Shown here: positions 49,726 to 60,869 of the stretch, piece after piece | Layout: the number at the start of each line of letters is the position of its first letter | How positions within the stretch are numbered: the stretch's first letter is position 1 | Assembly (NCBI RefSeq): GCF_041146795.1 | Contig: NC_135178.1 | Span: 4,470,844 to 4,534,843 of the forward strand | Length of the DNA stretch: 64,000 nt | Direction: 5' to 3' | Origin: Maylandia zebra | Taxonomy: Eukaryota > Chordata > Actinopteri > Cichliformes > Cichlidae | Made by a program: the position numbers and the translations under genes | Notes under the pieces: model-generated | Databases searched by the model: none | Told to the model about the DNA's origin: nothing | The model's input: only the letters and a program-made list of their open reading frames with translations

Positions 49726-49731
49726 AATAAA
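49726..49731 (+). terminator. idua: idua poly(A) signal
   Basis: AATAAA 87 bp after the idua stop, followed by a TG-rich stretch (GTATGTGGTCAGCTG). Confidence 0.8.
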
Positions 49732-49769
49732 GCATTGTATGTGGTCAGCTGTAATCATGTGAGTCAAGG

Positions 49770-50290
49770 TGTGAAATCACTGAATCCTTGCCCCACCCCA
49801 TCATGTTGAGGTCACCTGAGGCAAGGTGTAAGTGAGGTTTGAGACGCTTGGGAAGGGATCTCTAGACTGCATTGTTGGTTTCTAATATCCGGTGTCTGGT
49901 CAAAGATGGTGGACACAGATCGTCTCCTTTACTGCTCTTTGAAAACATCTGTATTCTCGGTCCAAGGTGTGGACATTTGCATCCTTGAAAGAGTGACCTT
50001 TATCGTTCAGGTGCAGATGTTGTCATGTTGAGGTGGCTCTTCTACGGTGGCTGTTTGGTTTCTCCTATTTAGAGTCCGAGCACTACTCACCGCGCCGCAC
50101 AACATACATTGTGTTATTCAGCTTGTGTTTGGGAGTGCATTGAGATGAACCAGTTTCTGTCTGAGGGTGTTGCTACATCTGAAGTGCAGGGGGAAGTCGT
50201 GGGACCACAATGTTGTTCTATTTCTGCCTGGTTGGTGTTTGAAACTCTTTCCTGTACATCTTTGCTGATTTGATTAAGGCTCAGATGAGA
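49770..50290 (-). mobile_element. Penelope-like retroelement remnant (GIY-YIG-type end)
   Basis: The minus-strand reading shows KHKLNNTMYVV, then HLNDKGHSFKDANVH-TLDRE. These resemble the C-terminal endonuclease region of Penelope-like retroelements common in fish. It is degraded, with several breaks, and lies between the idua and rbp4l 3' ends. Family assignment is from memory. Confidence 0.5.
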
Positions 50291-50509
50291 TAAGCACAAG
50301 TTTTAGGACTTTTCTTTAAACACATCCTTTTCTTTCTTTCTCCTCTGCCTTGGAGGAAACATCCTCTGTGACTTCAAAAATTTGGGTTTCTAATTTTTCA
50401 AGCGAATCACTTCAAAAGAGTGAATAAACGGGATTGGATAAATAAGTGAACAGTAGATATGAAGTGCAGTTAAGGGAAATAAAAAGCCACCACAAGTTTC
50501 TTTACAAAA

Positions 50510-50515
50510 TTTATT
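50510..50515 (-). terminator. rbp4l: rbp4l poly(A) signal
   Basis: TTTATT on the plus strand (AATAAA on minus), 268 bp beyond the rbp4l stop. Confidence 0.65.
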
Positions 50516-50782
50516 GTCACCGATGCAGAATGGCACAGTGCAGATGTTACCCACCAGTGTGACAGTTTGATACAGCTGGTTATTTGATGATATCCACTCC
50601 ATCGCTAATAGTTTCCAGTGGATTTAAATTGTATTTTTGTCGTGGCAGGTTTAAAGTTTTCACAGGGTTATGGATTGGATTGGATTTATCTGATGTTGGT
50701 CACATAGTTGGAATGTGACAGGCTTATTCTCTTGGATCCACTTTAATGTAGGGTTGTCAACATGCCCCAGATGAGCATTTGT

Positions 50783-52002
50783 TTAGCAAGCTCCTGTTGA
50801 AAACAGAGAGGAGGAACAAGTGTCAGATTAAGTCTTAAAATTCTTTCTCTGCATCAGAGCTTAAGCTAAACAATCCTCAACACAAGTCCTTGTTTTACAT
50901 ACCGGACTGCAGCACAGGCTGGAACTGTCCGGCCATGCAGATTTCCTCCTGCTTCTGGCGGACCACTCTCTGGATGGCAGGGGGGAGGCCACGGGGGTTG
51001 CGGGAGAAGACTAGAGCATAGCCATCCTCGCAGGTTCCGTCATCCTTCAGGGTGCGGCAGGCATAGGTGATGGCGTAGTTGTCATAGTCTGTATCAATGA
51101 CCCAGTAGTTGTCACCTAGAAGTCAGGAATGAGAAATTAGTCCCAGCTCCACGAAGGAAAGACAGAGTGACAAAGAGAACATGATGAGCAGGCTTACCGC
51201 CACTGGACAGGTAACTGGCCAGGCCCTGGTAGTCCATAAACATTTTACCAGGGTTGCCAGGGTCAGGGACTGTGTACTGAGCAGCCATGTCAGCACAGAC
51301 AACCCAGAACCTGAATACAGAGGAGAGGAAATATGCAGCAAATGCAAGCGTATTCATGACCTCACATTGAAGCTGCTACCAAGTATGTTGCAAATACCCA
51401 CCCAAAGAGAGTGACTCTGCCTCTGGAGGAGGCCACCATGGAGCCATCATCGCCAACCGTGTACTCAGCAGAGATGTTGTCCTGCAGGAACAAACCCTCA
51501 GGATCTTTCTTCTGCAGAGCGTACCACTTCCCTGCGTACTGTTATAGGGAAGAAAGGGCAAAGATGAGCTTTATTTTGATTGGCATGTCTATAGTATGGA
51601 TATACACACTGAAATGTGTGAATATCACAGTAAGTAGCACATAGTTCATAAGTTCATATGTGTGATTGTATGCCGATGATGTTCTGGTTTATACATGAGC
51701 CACATTGATCATTTTGTTCCTGTTTTGGTTATTTTTTTAACTACTTATTATACACCAGTGTTACTATAAATACAGTCAAGCTAATTCAGATTACAGAAAG
51801 TTCAAAAATACACAGAAAAAGTCTCAATTTTTGATCTCGTAATGAAAGGGTTAAGAAGTATCCTTAAAAGACACATTTGCGTACTCACTCTTTTGGGGTC
51901 AAAGTCCTGTTTGACTGTGAAGCTGTCCACCACACAGGAGGCCAGGCTGTGCTCCACACAGGCCAGAAGCATCATCACCAGAGCAAAGATTTGAAAATTC
52001 AT
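50783..52002 (-). CDS. rbp4l: rbp4l (purpurin): retinol-binding lipocalin
   Basis: Secreted lipocalin of the retinol-binding protein family; purpurin is made in photoreceptors and pineal in fish and birds. Minus-strand exons: 51889-52002, 51402-51538, 51198-51310, 50903-51115, 50783-50793, in phase to 195 aa. Signal peptide at residues 1-21. YAGKWYAL carries the lipocalin G-x-W motif. [20 protein letters not shown] and [18 protein letters not shown] are RBP hallmarks. [17 protein letters not shown] and the end QPVLQSGAC match purpurin rather than plasma rbp4, which is longer at the C-terminus. The last exon codes only two full residues plus the stop. A TATA promoter and a non-coding first exon lie upstream. 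Confidence 0.92.
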
Positions 52003-52190
52003 CCTAACGCAAAACCCAAATTAACACTGTATTATGATTTGTTTATATAAAGGTGTAAAGTCAGCATTCGTAAATCATTTTGACACTAAAATCCTCATAA
52101 ATGGTTTAAGAACAAGAAAGGGTTGTTCTTTGAGCTCCATATTTATTTGTAAAAATTTGAGCAAGTCCCTTAAAAGAAGCATCTCCTTAC

Positions 52191-52283
52191 CTGAAGTAGG
52201 GAATGAAGAAGCCACAAGACGTTTTCAGTGCAGAGTTGTTGCAGTGAACTGTGGTGAGAAGACGCTGTGTGAGCCTTTTATAC
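52191..52283 (-). promoter_or_regulatory. rbp4l: rbp4l TATA box and non-coding exon 1
   Basis: Minus strand GGGTATAAAAGGC (TATA at 52276-52282). A start site about 30 bp on would be near 52250. The leader runs to CTACTTCAG at 52191, followed by GTAAGG. An acceptor ...TTTTGCGTTAG sits one base before the ATG at 52002. A strong TATA box fits tissue-specific high expression. Confidence 0.75.
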
Positions 52284-52289
52284 CCGACG

Positions 52290-55261
52290 CACAGACAGGC
52301 TCGCTGCTTATTTTCAGATTTTAAATCTACGGCTTATCCAGTTAACAAAATCCGCCGGCGTAAGCTGATGAACCCCCAGATTCAGCAGGCTTTATGTAAT
52401 TCAGTGCAGGGCTACAGAATGGAATACAAGATAACAGATGCCCGGCAGGATAAGGCTGGCTGAGCCGCAGGTCACGTATGCACAGCAAAGGTGTTTACAT
52501 GAGCAGGCAAATGTATTTTTAGCCCTGAGGATACATGAAAATGTATAAAGTGTACAGATTTACCCAGCCTGAGAAAGATGCAGGGTTCAAGAGAGATTCT
52601 GTCTTTCTACTGCATCTGTGTTTCCTTTAAATGTGTTCAAAATATTCCCAAAACCCTGAACAGGGACAGTTTTTCCAAGAGCATTAATGCTTTCTGTTAT
52701 CATTATTAATATTAATTTAACACGATAAAACAAATCACTGCACTAATTAACTTAGTGTTTTGTTCTGCCAAGTCTATTTGTAGATTAAGCATTACTGCTC
52801 CGTCTCTTTAGCCTTTTTGCCTGTTCTGTTTTATTCAGGATGTTTTAACCTAAAATTATGTATTTTGTGAGTTCTTAAACTTTAACAACCAGTGGAAAGA
52901 AATCAAAAATCTGTTTTCCACCTTCAACAAACAGTACAAATGTACAACTGGTAAAACTGCAAAAAAAGAAAAAAATTATATATATGTACTGGATGTTGGG
53001 TCATGTTAGGTCAGCACAGGCTCAGGTGTTCCCGGCTGCTGCCACTTACTTGGTTAAGTAATCTGTCTCTTCTTCAGCTTCGCCCTGCAATGTGTCACAC
53101 AGGAAACAGCTGAGCTGCATTATAGAAAGTTTACACCACTTATGCATCCTGCATGTGCAGAGGTCTAAAAATGCACAAGCTTCTGTTTTACAGGTATCAA
53201 GGTGAAGTTATATTCCAAAAGCGCTCACTTTACGATATTATATATCGTCTACATGGTTTATTTAGAAGAAAAAAGGATAAAGAAAAGCTCTTCTTTTGAT
53301 TTTACAAATTTTGGAGTCAAATGTCGAGCAACTGGTTTTGTTTTGTTTTTTCAGTTTTTGTGTCCCAGAATCCAAACGTAACCAGATCACTGTAATCCCT
53401 CTAACAGCTCTTGGGAGATATTTTTGTAAGGTAAGGAAGCCAATTTAAGACGAGTAGTGTGTCGGTAAATCCGGCTGCATTTTTCTGGCAGCCCTGTCAT
53501 TGTTGTCGTTCTAACAATAACCTGTCCTGAAGATATTACATAAGACCTTTGTGCCCAACGTCCTCACCTTTTTAAATGCAGTCAAATCTTCGACACTGAT
53601 GTGACCAGTCACGTGTCAGCAGTGTTAACTCTGCATCTCTAATCTGAAAACAAACGACAGGTTTAAATGATCCTGTTACAGACGCGCACTTGCTTAACTG
53701 GAAGGGAGCTCAGGTTGATCAGATCTGGACCAGAGCCATGTCAGGTTGATGACTGGTTCAAGTTGTATAACAAGCAGCTGAGTGTAGAAATATATGCATC
53801 CGTCTTATTTAATCATAGGCTGCAGTAACTATTTTGATACTCAACTAGCCATTCACTTTTCTCCCAATTAAAATTTCATTTTACAAAACTATCTTTTTGT
53901 GCATTAGTGAAAATAATTAATGACATAACTCTGGACTTTGGAAACAATAGAAATTATTTTTAGGCGATGCAATTAAACCAAAAGTAAGAGGTTGTTAAAA
54001 TTGTTTTAACACCCAACCAATGTGGGTCACACTAAAAGTGAAAATGAATTTCCACATGAACTGTAATCTTAATTAAATGGGAAGTTTAGACAATAAGTAT
54101 GAACTTTTCCACAGGTTCAGAAATACAGCAGGACTGAGCAGAGTGACAGACATGTGAATCTCAAATAAAGAGCATATGACTCAAACTTTGGAGTCATATT
54201 TATGCATTTAAATAAGTAAATCTAAATTAAAGATCAGCCACAAAATAAGTAAATTTTTACCTTTAAATCTATAAAATTATAATAAAGTGTTCCAGGCTGT
54301 CTTATTTAAAACTGACATCAAGGGCCTGGTGGCATGTCACCGTGCCAACATCTAAAAGGCTCTTTCAGGCTTTCAAAGAAAAGATTGTGAATGCCTGGCA
54401 AAAGGATTTAAGAGGATAAGTCATTCCACTGTAACAAAAACTACAGATCACCTCAGCCATGTTGCCAGTTAGTTCTCAGGCAGACGTGTGACCACCTGTT
54501 AAATTATTTTAAAGAAATGTGGTTCACACGCACACAGAGTTATACTTCTTATGTCTTTATTGAAAAGCTTAAAGTGAAGGCTGGAGAAAGTGGACATAAT
54601 ACCTCAAAAGCTCCTTGGATTGAACAGGATTTGTATAAATTGGGTATTGACAACCTGTGCTCTTGGAGTGAGGTTGGAGGGAACAGTGCTTTCATCATCA
54701 ACTTACACAGAGCAGCATTACGGAGGTGCACGAAAGTGGAGGAAAAAAATAAATCAATGCACTCCGTGTTTCATCAGCATTTCTGAAGAAGAAATGAGAG
54801 GTTTGCTAAACTAACCAGCACCCCTTCATAAATGGTTCCCAGACAACTGTGCAAATTTTAAGTCGATGTTGTAAATGGAAACCAGTGATCCAAAAAGTTG
54901 TTGGCAGTAAAACAAAAAAAAGGTAACTGTAAATAATGATATATTTCTACATTTAATATGAAAAAGTGTTAATGCAGAAGCAATCGGGAATTCAGTTGAC
55001 TGAAGGAGAACAAAGACCACAGTGCATATATGGCATTAAGAGTTCAAAAGCTTTACTCAATAATCCATGACTAACATTAAATCACAATATCTGGAAAACC
55101 AAAGGGCTGCTGTATTATCAAAGGTAACGGTGAACATGTCCACAAAATAGGAGTGTTTTTGAGTGGCAGTGACCCCATTTTGCCATAGCTACTCCAGAAA
55201 GAGTGGAAGAGGTTGGAAATTGCACATGGACGTGGACATCCTGGAACAGCACTCCAACGCT
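52290..55261. other. Intergenic region rbp4l to atp5me
   Basis: AT-rich. 54280-54480 resembles part of a Tc1-like element (CTTTCAAAGAAAAGATTGTGAATGCC..., then GTCATTCCACTGTAAC-AAAAA). The 89-codon plus frame at 54517 has no family resemblance. 52980-53650 shows nothing I can name. The last ~230 bp are the atp5me 3' UTR; a possible AGTAAA (minus) lies near 55050. Confidence 0.4.
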
Positions 55262-57354
55262 TTACTTCAGAATGCTGTCTTCATTTGCTGTGAGGATGAG
55301 AGCAAAATATGAGATTTGACAATGCAGTCGTGATTGAGACGTCCACATGTGAGCTGTACAGTATGTCTGCGTGAACAAGGTACCTTCTGCTAGCTGCTTG
55401 GCGATGCGCTCCTGCTCTTCACGGACCTTCTTCTCCTCCTCCTCAATCCTCCTCTCTTCCGCTGCAATAGGCTTCAGGTGATCTGAGCAAATCAGAACAT
55501 TTATTAAGCTGAGGTGGAAGAAAAAGACACGCAGTTTCCTGATTTATGAGATACAACTATTGTCTTACACAGCACGTAGTATATAAGAAGCTCTGCCCAA
55601 TGAATGGAAGTGTTTGACCTCATTACACTACACAGCTGCAGTAAAGGACAGTTCTAGTAACAACTTACCATATCTCCTTTTGCCATATATGATCCCAGCA
55701 ATCAAAGCTGAGTACCTGGCTGTCTGCAATAGAAAATGTGTACATGTTAGTGTCAAAAACTCCACAATGAGCCGGCTCAGCCGCAAAAGAAAAAACACGA
55801 TACAATTGTAAATGATAAATGATTTATGTCTGACAGTGAGAGCCATCCATCAGCCTCTGATGACCATTTGGTACCTAAAAAGCGAGCTACTTCAAAAACC
55901 CTCCAACAAAACACAGGATGAAAAATGTTCCCAGTAAAAGTGGAAACAACAAAAGGTGTTTCACCACTTGAGGCAAAAAACACACCACCGAGTAAAACCT
56001 TGCCATAAAGAGGGAGATACTAGCAGCTGGTGTTGTGTGACCCAAATGTAAAATGACTCCACTGAGCATCGCTGGGGAACTCGCTGACTGCACCTCCATA
56101 TGACAGGAAGGGCAAACGTGGATGGAAGTGACTGATGTGATCACATGGTGGAAAAACAAGGCTGTAAGCAGCTGGTTAAAAAGCTTGATCCAAGACAGAA
56201 AATATTTTTCAGTTTTATTATATGACAGCATGGTGCAGCTCCTGAAGGGTTAAGTTTACACTTTAGTTCAACAATAACCAAAGTGTTAAGCAGTTATACT
56301 TAACAGTTATAATGCACCTTGTTTTAATAGATTCACATTTCAATTATGGCAAATTTATTGAAATATTCTGATATTGTGTATTATACCGTCACACAGCTTT
56401 TTGTTTTGTAGATTTATAGTGTATATATTATTTATGAATGCAATATTCATTATTGTCTTACACAGTTTCAGTCTGTAGTATATATATACACATTTTTGCA
56501 TTCTCATAGAATAATGCCCTTAGTAGGCGCCTGCAGCATTTTTAGTTTAACTTTGTTGTTTGCTCAATGTTTATTAAAGACTGTACTATTTGTATTCTTT
56601 ATCCTGCTGCTGTAACACAAACTTCCCTTGTGGGATTAAAGTATTTATCATTTTGAGGCTGTATTTTCTAACACCAGCCGCTACACCTGATGAGCTTTCA
56701 TTAGTACAAAACCCACATTTGACTGAGGATTTAAAGGGCATTAACGACAGGGCACAAAGAGTAACTGTTCCAGTAAAAAAATATCTAGTCTACAGTAACC
56801 TTATCCACCTGTCATTCACAGTATGACCAGTAGGGGGCAACAGCTTCGCTCCAAAACAAGAGTTTTCTGACAGCTGACAACTGAAGTAGAAGGCGAACAG
56901 CAGCTAAACTTGTTTGATGCAGAGACAAATACAAAAACAACACATTTTTAGAATTAGTCATTAGTCATTTCCGGTGACTCCACTTTACCAGCCAGTTAGC
57001 GCTGCGGCGTTTAAATGAAGGCAGCTTGTATTAACTATCAGTCAAATCAAGCGTGATGTTCCGTAACAGTCACTGTTCTCCCGCACACATGTACGGTCAG
57101 TGCAAGCTGAGCTGTACGGCACAATCAAACAACAGTACAACTCAGGCTGCAGCTGCTCATTCATAGTTTTAGTGACACAGCTGACAGCTAGCATGCCCCT
57201 GCTAAACGTTAGCAGGTTAGCGTGTTCTCGGTAGCTAACTAGCAGCCTAAAAGACGGCGGTTTGTGCCGTCTGACTATAAAACACTAGTTTTATAACAAA
57301 ATGTGTGTCAATGCAAACCTTAATCAGAGGTGACACTGCAACCGGAGGAACCAT
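55262..57354 (-). CDS. atp5me: atp5me: F1Fo ATP synthase subunit e
   Basis: Small inner-membrane subunit of mitochondrial ATP synthase needed for enzyme dimers and cristae shape. Minus exons: 57319-57354, 55669-55723, 55384-55482, 55262-55287; 71 aa (human 69). Begins MVPPVAVSPLIK. One membrane segment (YSALIAGIIYG) carries a GxxxG-like helix contact. A charged coiled-coil-like region follows (EERRIEEEEKKVREEQERIA), ending EDSILK-TAA as in vertebrates. Each exon is tiny and intron 1 is 1.6 kb. An unrelated 82-codon ORF on the same strand ends 34 bp before this ATG. Confidence 0.95.
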
Positions 57355-57388
57355 AGTTTCACGGCAGGCTTACGATTAACAGCAGAGG

Positions 57389-57637
57389 TCACTTTAGCAC
57401 CAACAGGAGGAAGAGCAGAGGTGTCTTCTTCTTTAGGTCTTTCTGCCGCTGGTGAACTGCTGCCACCTTCTGGAACAAGTGGTCCTCTTCAGCCTTGAGG
57501 CCTGGAGTTCCCCACGCCTGATCTAGGCTGCAGCTCAGGCTGTCCAAGAGCTCAGTGATCCCCTTGTCCAGATCTGGATGGAGATCCCCCAGGACACCAT
57601 CCGTCATCGCATTAGGAACATGCCCCGACATTTTCAT
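57389..57637 (-). CDS. Unrecognised 82-aa ORF just upstream of atp5me
   Basis: Minus-strand ATG with an in-frame TAG a few codons earlier. Reads MKMSGHVPNAMTDGVLGD..., an acidic/helical middle (DKGITELLDSLSCSLDQAW, HLFQKVAAVHQRQKDLKKK), then a short hydrophobic end (PLLFLLLVLK). The composition looks like protein, not random AT-rich translation. I do not recognise it. It stops 34 bp before the atp5me ATG on the same strand, so it either sits in the atp5me promoter/5' UTR or is the single or last exon of an upstream gene. Confidence 0.4.
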   Translation of the reverse strand: MKMSGHVPNAMTDGVLGDLHPDLDKGITELLDSLSCSLDQAWGTPGLKAEEDHLFQKVAAVHQRQKDLKKKTPLLFLLLVLK

Positions 57638-57639
57638 GT

Positions 57640-58290
57640 ATTCACTATTTTTGAGCTACTGCAATGAAAATTCAGCAAAATGGACTAGCCCGTCTACTTG
57701 TTCCAAACACATCAACCTGTCCATAACTGTACAGATATGAGCATGATGTCTTTTTCTCATTTAGACCGAATGTGTTTAAGTTTTTTGAAGAGTGTAGTTG
57801 ATAAAAACTATAAAAAGAGTTTGGGTTTGTTTTTTTGTTGTTGTTGTTGTTGTTGTTCGCTTTGTTTTTCCCCTTTTCTTGATGCCAAAACTGTAAAAAG
57901 GAAGCAATGTCAGTCTATGGGACAATTTGTGATTGTTATTTGTGCTTCACAATAAAAATATTTGAAGAGAAAAACTATAAAAAGCAATCAACTCTGTACT
58001 GAATACAATAAAACAAAAATAAAGTTGATGCGAAATGTCTTTAGCATTGCAAATGCTGTTTTGTGCTGTGATATGTACTAAACTACTCAACTTCCTCAAC
58101 CATGCCTCCATGTAACAGTGCTGTGCCACCCTGTGGACTGTTTTTCTAATTAAATGCAAACATCTGATCTTCTTTTATCTGTCTATATTCAGTCATAGAG
58201 TTTGTCTACATCTGAAAATAATGTAGAAACTGTTCTTCAGACTTGAAGCACAGACATAACACTGGGTTCATTCCCTTACTGATGCTGCCA
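57640..58290. other. Intergenic DNA with short repeats
   Basis: A (TTG)n run at 57835-57857 and otherwise AT-rich sequence. No gene or mobile element recognised. Confidence 0.45.
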
Positions 58291-58296
58291 TCCAGC

Positions 58297-58312
58297 AATA
58301 ATAATAATAATG

Positions 58313-58390
<78 letters not shown>
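58297..58390. repeat. (AAT)n microsatellite
   Basis: About 30 AAT units with two AATG interruptions. Causes the poly-leucine minus-strand open frame. Confidence 0.95.
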
Positions 58391-58393
<3 letters not shown>

Positions 58394-58514
58394 CATAATC
58401 CACGTTTTCCACAGAAATAAGGTCTATGAGCTAAATGGAAAATCAAAACCCAAGCCCATTATTAAATATGTCAATAATACTTAGCGTTAGCTTGATTTAT
58501 TCATTTTAAACCAG

Positions 58515-59487
58515 TTTTATTTTCGGTTTGGGATCATGGTCCTGTTTGAACACCCAACTCTGTCTAAGTTTCAACCTTCTAGCTGTTTTGAGGTGAAGAA
58601 TTTGAAGGTATTCTTCCTTCTTAGTTATTCCATCAACTTTGTGCAATGTAACAACCACTGGCAGCAAAACAGCACCATAACATGATGCTACCACCACCAC
58701 CATGCTTGACAGCTGGTACAGTATTAGTTTTGACAGCCACACCTTTACTCCTCCAAACATACCTCTTATCATTGTTGCCGAATCACTTGATATTTGTTCA
58801 TTCTTATCATAAAACATTTGTTAGAAGGCTCGATTTGCCTCGATGTTGATTTTAAAGCAGGGGCTTCTTTCTCGGTCAGCACCCTCTCTGTCCATGGTAA
58901 TATAAAACTGACTTCACTGTGGACAGTAATGCTGGTGTTCCAGCAGTTTGAGTCTGGCTGGTTCTTGAGTTGTTCCTGAAAATCCTAACCAATTTCCCCT
59001 CATCTGATATTGATAGTTCAGGTGTTTTTTCAAGAATTTAGCAAAGTGATGTCACATTTGAACAGCATGTACCTACATATAGAAAGAGGCCTTCCCAACC
59101 TGTGTAAATCTACAATTTCCGTTCTTAGATTAGACACCGAGTTCCTTGAAATCTCCCATTGTTCTGAGTGTTGGTAATTCCAAGGAAAAGCTACAAGTTG
59201 TGGTCAGTCATGATCACTAAGAAGTTAAAATGCTTTGTCAGGTTAAAAGACAGTGTGGAGCCTTCAGCACCAATTATTAAAGATTTAAGAGAACATGTGT
59301 ATATATTTGAGTCTGCATGTATATTTTGACCCTGTGTGTATTAGGAAAAATCCAGAAGTCATTAAAGATGTTTGCTGTCCAATCATTAGAACCTGGAAAA
59401 AGAACAGTTCAAATAAATTGTTAAGGGCCCAAAATTACCATGATGTTCATGTTGAGTACATGTGAACTTCTGACTACAGCTGTATAT
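58515..59487 (-). mobile_element. Tc1-like transposon relic
   Basis: The minus-strand frame at 58506-58817 matches the second half of a Tc1 transposase: GAVLLPVVVTLHKVDGITKK, then WVFKQDHDPKPK, which covers the FQQDNDPKH block with the second catalytic Asp. The plus-strand text GCACCATAACATGATGCTACCACC is the familiar antisense. The 59460-59487 end GAACTTCTGACTACAGCTGTA resembles a Sleeping Beauty-type terminal repeat followed by TA. Frameshifts and the lack of the other end make it inactive. Confidence 0.75.
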
Positions 59488-60869
59488 GTAACTGCTGGGT
59501 CTCCGAGGTAATCCGACCAGCTCTTTTAATGTATTCCTAGATCCAGGTTAAAGACAACAGGAGACTGGGATTTTGAGGTTGTGGCTCCCAAGTTGTGAAA
59601 CTCGCTTCCAGTAATTGGACCTTCTTTTTTTTTTTAACAAAAAAAACCCCCTTTAAGACCCACATGTGTGAGATTTGCTTTAATTGGTTTTATCCATTTG
59701 TAGTTTTAACTGTTGTATCCTATTTTGTACTGCAAAGCCCTGTGATGTTTGTTCTTGAAAAGTGCAGTTTAAATGAACTTGTTTACAATCAGTCACTGAG
59801 GAGACTCTCTCTGTGAGGAAAACAGCATTTATTGAAAACAGTGTTTGAGACAGCATATGTCTCAAAGCCAATAAATCATACCGCGTACATTGGCGGAATG
59901 ATTTACTTGCTTTGCATGCAGATTTGCAAAATGACCGAATACTGCAAACACATGAAAAGCAGCGCTGCACTACAAAGTTCACCAAGTAAACAGATCACCT
60001 GTGTGAACACTGATTTAAAGCACTTCAGATGCAAAGGAAAGGAAACTTTGTTCAGCTGCCTCTTAAAAGCGTCTCTTCCTAAATTTCACTGAGCTACACT
60101 GTAGATGTGTATAAGGACCTATGCCCTGCCTATGCCCGAGAGAAAAGGATTAAAGGATTTTCATTCATTCTATAGGTATCCAGGTGAACTCTGACCTCTT
60201 TATCCAAACATTTAGATGTTGATGAGATTACAGATTTTCACTCTGGGAAATTAAGAGTACTGCTTTTAAAACATTTCACTTAAAAATTATGCATTTTAAT
60301 TTGACTTTAAGTTAAAAAAAAAAACAACCTCTTCACAGCATGGATAAAACAATCATATGTAAACATATTTTTACACACTAGATGCTTTTACGGAGAGAAT
60401 TATTCCCATTTTTGCACCAAGGGTAAATACTGTAGATGTGCACAATTTAATAAATGTTGGCCACAAACGTTTCTTTGTCTCTCTTTTGATATAGTGCATA
60501 GTTGACAAAATATCTTGTAGATTTGAAGAATGTTTACATTTGTGGTATTCTTGAAACAAATATTTCTAAATTATGCTTTTAATGCTTGAATATTCCTTAA
60601 TAAAAATATAATTTCCTGTAAGAAAATTTAAAGGGACCAGTTTTCCCCTTCTTCTCGGCACACTGTGTGCCAGATTTTCACTCTGAACTCAGTTTAATAG
60701 CTAACTAGTCTGGAGGGTGTAGACAGCCATATGCTTCCCTCACAAAAGCTGCCAACTAGCTGGAGCGCCCCACTCCAGTAAGCTGAGTGGTTTCTTTCTT
60801 TTCTTTTCTTTTGTCCCTGTTCTAGTTTCACAGTGAAGCATATTAGTTTGTTCTATAAAGAAGAAACAA
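59488..60869. other. kcnv2 3' flank
   Basis: AT-rich with a T run at 59626-59635. It probably contains the kcnv2 3' UTR. A minus-strand AATAAA (TTTATT at 59828-59833) is one candidate end, about 1 kb past the stop. No other feature. Confidence 0.4.

Noticed and set aside
58206-58412. Poly-leucine minus-strand frame
   Set aside because: Translation of an (AAT)n microsatellite.
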